Below, piece after piece: positions 58,938-64,000 of a stretch of DNA of 64,000 nt. Origin of the DNA: Rhizobium sp. 18055. GTDB lineage: Bacteria; Pseudomonadota; Alphaproteobacteria; Rhizobiales; Rhizobiaceae. The notes under the pieces are model-generated. The model was given only the letters and a program-made list of their open reading frames with translations. It did not search any database and was not told where the DNA came from. The position numbers and the translations under genes are program-made. The stretch lies in NCBI RefSeq assembly GCF_902706285.1, contig NZ_CACSKD010000002.1:1-64000 (forward strand), read 5' to 3'. How positions within the stretch are numbered: the first letter of the stretch is position 1; every line of letters begins with the position of its first letter.

Positions 58938-60068
58938 ATGACCGAGAATTTCCAGTTCACCCTGAAGAAGACCGATGCCGGCGCCCGTCTTGGCGAAGTC
59001 TCCATGCCGCGCGGCACGATCCGCACACCGGCTTTCATGCCGGTCGGCACCGTCGGCACCGTCAAGGCGATGTATCTCGACCAGGTGCGCGACGGCGGCG
59101 CCGATATCATTCTCGGCAACACCTACCACCTGATGCTGCGGCCGACAGCCGAGCGCGTCGCGCGTCTTGGCGGCCTGCACAAGCTGATTGGCTGGAAGGG
59201 TCCGATCCTGACGGATTCGGGTGGTTTCCAGGTGATGTCGCTTTCCGGCCTGCGCAAGCTTGACGAGCAGGGCGTCACCTTCAAGTCGCATATCGACGGC
59301 AGCCTGCACCACATGTCGCCGGAGCGCTCGATCGAGATCCAGGGGCTGCTCGGCAGCGATATCCAGATGCAGCTCGACGAATGCGTGGCGCTTCCGAACG
59401 AAGCCCGCGAGATCGAGCGCGCCATGGAAATGTCGCTGCGCTGGGCCGAGCGCTGCAGGGTCGCCTTCGGCACCCAGCCGGGCAAGGCGATGTTCGGCAT
59501 CGTTCAGGGCGGCGACATTCCAGCACTGCGGGTGCGCTCCGCCGCAGCCTTGGCCGAACTCGACCTCAAGGGCTACGCAGTCGGCGGGCTTGCCGTCGGC
59601 GAGCCGCAGGCCGTGATGCTGAAGATGCTGGAAGAGACACTGCCGGTGCTGCCGACCGAAAAGCCGCGCTATTTGATGGGCGTCGGCACGCCCGAAGATA
59701 TCCTGCGCTCGGTGGCGCGCGGCATCGACATGTTCGACTGCGTGATGCCGACCCGCTCCGGCCGTCATGGCCTGGCCTTCACCCGCCGTGGCAAGGTCAA
59801 TGTTCGCAACGCCCGCCACGCCGAGGACATGCGCCCGCTCGACGACCAGTCCAACTGCGTGGCATCGCGCGACTATTCGCGGGCCTATCTGCACCATCTG
59901 GTGCGCTCCAACGAGGCGCTCGGCGGCATGCTGCTCTCCTGGAACAATCTCTCCTATTATCAGGAGCTGATGCAGGGCATCCGCAAGGCGATCGAGGAAG
60001 GTCGGTTTGCCGACTTCATGGCGGAGACGCAGGAAGAATGGGCACGCGGCGATATCGATCCCGTCTGA
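58938..60068 (+). CDS. tgt: tRNA-guanine(34) transglycosylase, with altered zinc site
   Basis: Exchanges guanine-34 of GUN tRNAs for preQ1, the step before QueA. The 376-residue protein keeps the catalytic and substrate motifs: [13 protein letters not shown] (base-contacting Asp93), [15 protein letters not shown], and [16 protein letters not shown] with the nucleophile aspartate. The zinc region is unusual: where typical enzymes have CxCxxC and a later histidine, this has S305-N-C307-V-A-S310 and N337 in [10 protein letters not shown]. Only Cys307 remains of four ligands. The length and remaining fold are normal, so activity is still expected. Confidence 0.94.
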   Translation: MTENFQFTLKKTDAGARLGEVSMPRGTIRTPAFMPVGTVGTVKAMYLDQVRDGGADIILGNTYHLMLRPTAERVARLGGLHKLIGWKGPILTDSGGFQVMSLSGLRKLDEQGVTFKSHIDGSLHHMSPERSIEIQGLLGSDIQMQLDECVALPNEAREIERAMEMSLRWAERCRVAFGTQPGKAMFGIVQGGDIPALRVRSAAALAELDLKGYAVGGLAVGEPQAVMLKMLEETLPVLPTEKPRYLMGVGTPEDILRSVARGIDMFDCVMPTRSGRHGLAFTRRGKVNVRNARHAEDMRPLDDQSNCVASRDYSRAYLHHLVRSNEALGGMLLSWNNLSYYQELMQGIRKAIEEGRFADFMAETQEEWARGDIDPV

Positions 60069-60282
60069 TTGGCATCAGACGGCCGCTGCCTGATCACAGG
60101 CATACCGCAGGTCGATGAAACGGATCAGCAAACGATCCGCCCCAGCCTGCCATACACAAATGCCTCGCCGGTTCTCCGACGACTTCACCCCTGACGGCGC
60201 CAAGCTCCGTCAGCGTCTTGGCGCGTCGTGTCGTCCCTTATCGTCAGTCTCGGTATCGCCCTTTTCATTTCACGTAAGTATG

Positions 60283-60297
60283 ATATTAATAAAATAT
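60283..60297. promoter_or_regulatory. AT-rich palindrome, likely ArsR operator
   Basis: ATATTAATAAAATAT, with five-base arms, lies 18 bases before the regulator start in an otherwise GC-rich context. BigR/SqrR-type regulators bind AT-rich dyads that overlap their own promoter, so autorepression is likely. Confidence 0.5.
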
Positions 60298-60315
60298 GAA
60301 ATGTGGAAGATGCCA

Positions 60316-60621
60316 ATGACTGATTTCATGCAGGAGATGAAGGGCAAGGCGGATGGGGCAGCCGAGTTCCTGAGTGGACTTGCGAGCCCGCACCGCCTGC
60401 TGGTCCTCTGTCTGCTCGCCAGCGGGGAGAAGAGCGTCGGCGCTCTGGTCGAGGAAACAGGTATCGGCCAGACATCGATGTCCCAGCACCTCGCCAAACT
60501 GAAGAAGGAAGGCCTGGTCGATTTCCGGCGGGACCATCGCACCCTCTATTATGCCATCAGCGATCCGGCGGCGCTGGAGATCATGGAAATTCTCTATAAC
60601 CGCTTCTGCAGGAAAGATTGA
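60316..60621 (+). CDS. ArsR-family regulator of the BigR/SqrR/YgaV persulfide-sensing type
   Basis: A 101-residue winged-helix repressor. The DNA-binding part is GQTSMSQHLAKLKKEGLVDFRR after GALVEETGI. It has exactly two cysteines, Cys32 in LLVLCLLASGE and Cys98 in LYNRFCRKD, matching the cysteine pair that forms a tetrasulfide in BigR and SqrR under persulfide stress. It would derepress its operon when sulfide is oxidised. ATG 60316 has GGAAGA six bases upstream; upstream in-frame ATG codons at 60301 and 60310 are possible. A YgaP-like gene follows one base after the stop. Confidence 0.85.
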   Translation: MTDFMQEMKGKADGAAEFLSGLASPHRLLVLCLLASGEKSVGALVEETGIGQTSMSQHLAKLKKEGLVDFRRDHRTLYYAISDPAALEIMEILYNRFCRKD

Positions 60622-60622
60622 C

Positions 60623-61155
60623 ATGACCACGAACACCATCACCGCCCGGCAGGCCAGCGACTGGATCGCGTCCGGCGAGGCTGTACTGATCGACGTGCGC
60701 GAACCGGACGAGTTTCGCGGCGAGCATATCGCTGCTGCTCTGTCGCTGCCGCTGGCTGAGGTCGGCAACATGGCGAAGGTAATGTCTGTTCCGGAGGGTA
60801 AAAAATTGTCTCCCAGTGCCTGAAGGGCGGCCGCGGGCAGCAGGCCTGCGAGCGTCTTGGTGCGGCGCAGAGGAGCGGCCACGAGGTGTTCAACCTGGAA
60901 GGCGGCATCACCGCATGGAAGGCCTAGGGGCTGCCCGTCGTCGCAAGCGCTTCGCCTGGCATGTCGATCTTCCGCCAGGTTCAGATCGTTGTCGGCACGC
61001 TTGTGCTGCTCTCGGTTCTCGGCGGATTTCTGCTCAACCCTGCCGGCTTCGTCATCGCCGGATTGTTCGGCGCGGCACTGGCCCTTGCCGGCATGTCAGG
61101 ATGGTGCGGTATGGCGATCCTGCTCGGCCGCATGCCATGGAACAAGGCGGCCTGA
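60623..61155 (+). pseudogene. YgaP-like rhodanese-membrane protein, broken by frameshift and stop
   Basis: The gene begins as a rhodanese (MTTNTITARQASDWI ... VLIDVREPDEFRGEHIAAA), but after PEGKKL a single missing G near 60808 shifts the frame to a TGA. In the shifted frame the domain continues as CLKGGRGQQACERL (the active-site cysteine loop) and EVFNLEGGITAWKA. It then meets an in-frame TAG at 60925, beyond which the YgaP-type membrane segment follows. Repaired, the product is about 177 residues, near the size of E. coli YgaP. Two independent lesions suggest real decay rather than one sequencing error. Confidence 0.8.
60961..61155 (+). CDS. DUF2892-type membrane fragment, remnant of the YgaP-like gene
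   Basis: An intact 64-codon frame with two membrane helices (IVVGTLVLLSVLGGFLLNPAGFVIAGLFGAALALAG), the DUF2892 unit that normally forms the C-terminal end of YgaP-like rhodaneses. It begins at an internal ATG with no visible ribosome-binding site, so translation on its own is doubtful. Best read as the tail of the broken gene, though a stand-alone DUF2892 protein is not excluded. Confidence 0.4.
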   Translation: MSIFRQVQIVVGTLVLLSVLGGFLLNPAGFVIAGLFGAALALAGMSGWCGMAILLGRMPWNKAA

Positions 61156-61164
61156 GCCGCTACC

Positions 61165-61593
61165 TCAGATGCCCTTGCTCTCGGTATCCGGCAGGATCTG
61201 CACACCACCGATCTTGTAGCTGCTGTCGGGCTGGCGGATGACCTGATAGATCGCCGTCCAGTCCTTGCCGTCGCGGCCGGAAATCAGAACCTCGTGGTAG
61301 ATCAGTGCGCCGTTGTCGATCGAGCGGCTGCGCCCGAAGGCGTAGTTGCCGGGATGGAAGACCGGCTCGTAACTTTTCTTGACCATGGCGAAGAAGAGGT
61401 TCTTGTCGGGGTAGGCGGCCTTGATGCCGGGAGCCGCGTAAGAATAGGCGGCCTCAGGATCGTCGTGGAGAAAGGCGTTGATCTGGCCCTCGATCATTGA
61501 CCGCGTCGTATCGACCGGATCTTCGGCACGTGCCGGCGACAGCGACCAGAGAGAGGCGACACAGAGGACGAGGACTGCGAAGAAGGCGCGCAT
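61165..61593 (-). CDS. DUF4864 domain-containing exported protein
   Basis: A 142-residue secreted protein: signal peptide to about residue 23 (WSLSPARA), then a compact alpha/beta domain with MIEGQINAFLHDDPEAAYSYAAPGIKAAYPD, FFAMVKKSYEPVFHPGNYAFGRSRS and WTAIYQVIRQPDSSYKIGGVQI. This is the DUF4864 pattern (NTF2-like). GGAG lies nine bases before the ATG. It is convergent with the YgaP remnant; function unknown. Confidence 0.88.
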   Translation of the reverse strand: MRAFFAVLVLCVASLWSLSPARAEDPVDTTRSMIEGQINAFLHDDPEAAYSYAAPGIKAAYPDKNLFFAMVKKSYEPVFHPGNYAFGRSRSIDNGALIYHEVLISGRDGKDWTAIYQVIRQPDSSYKIGGVQILPDTESKGI

Positions 61594-61672
61594 GGGCAAA
61601 TCTCCAACTCTCCCGAGGGATTGTTCTCCCCCGGAATTGTAGGGCTTTCTACGCGCAAGGAAAGGCGCTGGA

Positions 61673-61981
61673 TCAGAGCCGGCCGCGGGCAAATATGCGC
61701 GACAGCAGCAGCCCGGCTACCAGCACGCCCGCGGCGACGAAGATGGTGTCGATCGGCGTGCCGATATAAAGCGGGCCGATATTGGCAAACAGCAGAAATG
61801 CGACGACGAAATTCGCCCAGCCCCAGACGACATTGAGCTCCGCAGAGCTCTCCGCGCCACCCGAGGTTCTCGAGAACGGCGTGCGAAACGGCCGGCCGCA
61901 GACGCCGTTGACGAAATGCGGAATGCCGTTGGTCATGATGGCGGCGGCGAAGAAGTGAATGATAAAGGCAATCCAGGGCAT
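61673..61981 (-). CDS. small membrane protein, 102 residues
   Basis: Three hydrophobic segments: MPWIAFIIHFFAAAIMTNGIPHF, LNVVWGWANFVVAFLLFANI, and IFVAAGVLVAGLLLSRIFA. A polar loop of about 25 residues (GVCGRPFRTPFSRTS) follows the first. GGAGAT precedes the ATG. I do not recognise a named family, although short proteins of this layout are common in alphaproteobacteria. It lies between the DUF4864 gene and the rut genes on the same strand. Confidence 0.68.
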   Translation of the reverse strand: MPWIAFIIHFFAAAIMTNGIPHFVNGVCGRPFRTPFSRTSGGAESSAELNVVWGWANFVVAFLLFANIGPLYIGTPIDTIFVAAGVLVAGLLLSRIFARGRL

Positions 61982-62097
61982 TGGTATCTCCAGAGCGAAA
62001 TTCTGGCGGCGCAACCGGCTGTTACGCAACGTGATGACCCAGAACCCCGCGTTAAAACGCGCGGGCTAAGTTATTGTTCCGCAATGCACCACGGGCT

Positions 62098-62622
62098 CTA
62101 GATCCGGTGATAGCGCCGGTCGAAATAGATCAGCGCCTGGCCACCCTCGTTCTCCCTGATGGCGACGACCTCGCAGATCAGGATGTCGTGGGTGCCGCCG
62201 TCGGAGATGGTCTTCACCCTGCAGTCGAGCGAAATCAGCGCGTCGTCCAGCGCTGGTGCTCCCGTTTCCAGAACCGACCAGCTGGCACCTTCGAAGCGCT
62301 CCTTGACCGGGGTCTTGCCGCCGAACAGGCGGCTCAGATCCTCGTGGCTGTGCGACAGCGTGTTGACGCAGAGCACCTGGTTAGCGCTGACGGCGGGGTA
62401 GGCGGAGGAGCCGCGGTTGAGGCAGACGAGCAGCGTCGGCGGATCGTCGGTAACGCTGCAGACGGCGGTGGCGGCAAAGCCTGCCAGGCCGCCCGGACCG
62501 TCGGACGTGACGATATTGACGGCCGCTCCCAGCCGCGCCATGGCGTTGCGGTATTCCAGTTTACGGTCGTCTTTTGATGCAACCGGCGGCGCGGCGGCGG
62601 TTGCCTTTGATGAGGCTTGCAT
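62098..62622 (-). CDS. rutF: flavin reductase RutF
   Basis: Supplies reduced FMN to the RutA monooxygenase that opens the uracil ring. The 174-residue protein has the flavin-reductase pattern: [65 protein letters not shown], and the C-terminal [11 protein letters not shown]. It is the last visible gene of the rut operon here; rutD ends nine bases upstream. A flavin reductase for another monooxygenase is excluded by context. Confidence 0.93.
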   Translation of the reverse strand: MQASSKATAAAPPVASKDDRKLEYRNAMARLGAAVNIVTSDGPGGLAGFAATAVCSVTDDPPTLLVCLNRGSSAYPAVSANQVLCVNTLSHSHEDLSRLFGGKTPVKERFEGASWSVLETGAPALDDALISLDCRVKTISDGGTHDILICEVVAIRENEGGQALIYFDRRYHRI

Positions 62623-62631
62623 GTCTGCTCC

Positions 62632-63423
62632 TTACCGGATTTCAGGTCTCGAATCACGCAGGAAGCGCAGCATCGTGGTGTTGAAGTCGTCCGCCTCGAC
62701 AATGTTGACCGCATGGCCACCGAAATCGGTCAGGACCAGCTCGGCATTCGGCAGACCGTCTGCCAGGCGAACCGAGCGTGTGTAGGGGACGAGAAGATCG
62801 TCGCGGGTGCCGACCACCAGTGTCGGCGCGGCGATTTCGGACAGGCGATCGTCGAGATCGAATGCGCGCAGGGCGGCAATGCGGCGGAGCACATTGGTCT
62901 TGCCCTGGAAATGGGCGACGCCGTGGCGCTCGTCGGCTGCCATGCGCTCGGCATTCTCGGACATCCACACGGCAGGATAGAGAAACAGCGGCTGCGCCTT
63001 GACGAACATTTCGACACCGGAGCGCTCCAGCAGCTCGATGCGGACATCGAAGCAGCGGCCGGAATGCGGATCGGCCGTGCTCCAGGCATTGACGAGGATC
63101 AGCTGGCCGATCAGATCAGGACGGCGCAGCGCGATGTCGAGGCCGACAAGGCCGCCGAGCGCGTGGCCCATGAAATCGAAGCGTTCGAGCCCGAGTTCAA
63201 GCGCGATCTCCAGCACGTCGTCGGCCATGGCGGCGATGCCGCCGGTCTCCGCCGCTTCGCCACCGGTGCGGCCGGTGCCGCGGTGGTCATAGGTGACAAT
63301 GCGGAAATCCCTGGAGAGCGCCTCGATCTGAGGCGCCCAATAGCTGCCGGAGCCACCGAGGCCTGATGACAGGATGATGGTCCTGGAGTCGGCACTGTCG
63401 AGCCCGTGAATGTCGAAGTGCAT
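62632..63423 (-). CDS. rutD: pyrimidine utilisation protein D (alpha/beta hydrolase)
   Basis: Helps the hydrolysis of aminoacrylate or malonic semialdehyde precursors in the Rut pathway. The 263-residue protein has an alpha/beta-hydrolase fold with LSSGLGGSGSYWAPQIEAL, TYDHRGTGRTG, and MGHALGGLVGLDIALR. The nucleophile position in GHALGG is Ala rather than the usual Ser, as seen in some RutD proteins. A Ser that lies elsewhere may not act, so a non-catalytic or atypical role is possible. It lies between rutC and rutF. Confidence 0.9.
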   Translation of the reverse strand: MHFDIHGLDSADSRTIILSSGLGGSGSYWAPQIEALSRDFRIVTYDHRGTGRTGGEAAETGGIAAMADDVLEIALELGLERFDFMGHALGGLVGLDIALRRPDLIGQLILVNAWSTADPHSGRCFDVRIELLERSGVEMFVKAQPLFLYPAVWMSENAERMAADERHGVAHFQGKTNVLRRIAALRAFDLDDRLSEIAAPTLVVGTRDDLLVPYTRSVRLADGLPNAELVLTDFGGHAVNIVEADDFNTTMLRFLRDSRPEIR

Positions 63424-63428
63424 GCTGA

Positions 63429-63818
63429 TTACTTCCTGCCGATGTGGGCAACGGTTGCGATTTCCACCAGTGCGTCCGGTTTCACCAATCCGCACAGAAC
63501 GCAATAGCGGGCCGGCTTATCGCCAGGGAAATATTCCGCATAGACGGTGTTGACGGCCTGATAGTTGGCCCAGTCGGTGACGAAGATATGGTTCATCGTC
63601 ACGTCTTCCATGGTGCCGCCGGCGGTTTCGATCACCGACTTGATGGTTTCGAGCACATGGCGGGTCTGGGCGCCGGCGTCGCCGACATGGACGACATCGT
63701 TGTTCTTGTCGAAGGGCAGGGTGCCGGAAACATAGACGATGCCGTCGGCATAGGTGCCCGGCGAATAGGGGGCCAGCGGCTTCTGTGTTCCGACGGGCAC
63801 GACGATAGATTTGGGCAT
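63429..63818 (-). CDS. rutC: 3-aminoacrylate deaminase RutC (YjgF/RidA family)
   Basis: Deaminates toxic 3-aminoacrylate released by RutB. The 129-residue RidA-fold protein has [64 protein letters not shown], and [22 protein letters not shown], which distinguish RutC from general RidA (Cys rather than Arg near CVLCGLVKP). AGAGGAT precedes the ATG. It lies five bases upstream of rutD. Confidence 0.93.
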   Translation of the reverse strand: MPKSIVVPVGTQKPLAPYSPGTYADGIVYVSGTLPFDKNNDVVHVGDAGAQTRHVLETIKSVIETAGGTMEDVTMNHIFVTDWANYQAVNTVYAEYFPGDKPARYCVLCGLVKPDALVEIATVAHIGRK

Positions 63819-63840
63819 GGGATATCCTCTGATGTCTGGA

Positions 63841-64000
63841 TCAGGCTTCGGTGGGGGCGGCTTGGCTGATGACACCGCAGAAATCATTGACGGTGGCGAC
63901 CCAGCCGAAGAATTTCTCGACGTTATAGACCGTCGCCTGCTGGATGAAGTCGGGTCCGAGATGATGGGTGGCGTCCTCGAGCATGACGCCGAAATATTCG
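63841..64000 (-). CDS. rutB: ureidoacrylate amidohydrolase RutB, C-terminal part
   Basis: Only the last 52 or so residues are in the window; the gene runs off the edge. They read [19 protein letters not shown], then [18 protein letters not shown] and a tail ending PTEA. This matches the C-terminus of RutB, an isochorismatase-fold enzyme that cleaves ureidoacrylate to aminoacrylate and carbamate. Immediately upstream of rutC on the same strand, as in the standard rut order. Confidence 0.88.
   Translation of the reverse strand, partial: EYFGVMLEDATHHLGPDFIQQATVYNVEKFFGWVATVNDFCGVISQAAPTEA

Noticed and set aside
57999..59897. A 632-codon open frame opposite queA and tgt
   Set aside because: It spans two well-established genes on the other strand and has shadow-type composition.

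Overview
The window looks like chromosomal DNA of a Rhizobiaceae member (Rhizobium, Agrobacterium or Allorhizobium type). It has high GC content, short intergenic gaps and housekeeping genes on both strands. It carries lineage hallmarks such as a DUF982 protein, an ATP12-type F1 chaperone, a class II DAHP synthase, a second PBP3/FtsI-like transpeptidase, a chimeric malic enzyme, intergenic palindromic repeats of rhizobial type, and possible CtrA-type TTAA-N7-TTAA motifs. No phage, transposase, integrase, CRISPR array or conjugation gene is visible. The species cannot be named from sequence alone.

Layout. 1-1.4 kb: a frameshifted cupin gene, a DUF982 protein, and a gap holding a palindromic repeat. 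1.4-6.3 kb: a glycine-cleavage operon (gcvT-gcvH-gcvP) behind a tandem glycine riboswitch, with an inverted pair of rhizobial repeats between gcvT and gcvH. 6.4-13.3 kb: small unknown proteins, the fluoride channel crcB, an rluC-type pseudouridine synthase, a HAD phosphatase, ATP12, a lipoprotein, pccB and DoxX. 13.4-17.1 kb: a glutathione-dependent formaldehyde-oxidation group (adhC, an ElaA-like acetyltransferase, gfa, fghA) that contains a fossil of a second adhC 3' end. 17.3-24.7 kb: a START-like/M50 membrane protease, pccA, an EamA permease, two unknown proteins and a DUF992 protein. 25-31.8 kb: tRNA-Leu(GAG), lipB, a TetR regulator, a PBP3-like transpeptidase, a repeat-bearing exported protein, gph, rpiA and a DUF2059 protein.

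31.9-44.7 kb: glutathione reductase; Tad-pilus-type pseudopilin/TadG genes split around a DAHP synthase gene; a DUF1003 membrane protein; an LTA-synthase-like phosphoglycerol transferase; a TolB-like beta-propeller; bluB under a cobalamin riboswitch; and a DUF2865 exported protein. 44.8-50.5 kb: malic enzyme, an LpxH-like phosphoesterase, an HcaT-like MFS permease, and a dipeptide-epimerase-family racemase whose 3' end overlaps the permease gene. 50.6-54.6 kb: an Mla-type lipid ABC transporter (STAS-MlaE, MlaF, MlaD and an auxiliary lipoprotein). 54.7-60.1 kb: a GNAT, three very small membrane proteins, coaD, two cyclophilins, and the queuosine genes queA and tgt. 60.3-61.2 kb: an ArsR regulator with the two cysteines of BigR/SqrR/YgaV persulfide sensors, followed by a broken YgaP-like rhodanese-membrane gene. 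61.2-64 kb: a DUF4864 protein, a small membrane protein, and the end of a pyrimidine-degradation (rut) operon, rutB-C-D-F, with no rutE between rutD and rutF.

Most of the window is core metabolism. The unusual material is a TGT that has lost three of four zinc ligands, the decayed YgaP partner of an intact persulfide-type sensor, the adhC fossil, the cluster of tiny membrane proteins, and several perfect palindromes in divergent promoter regions.
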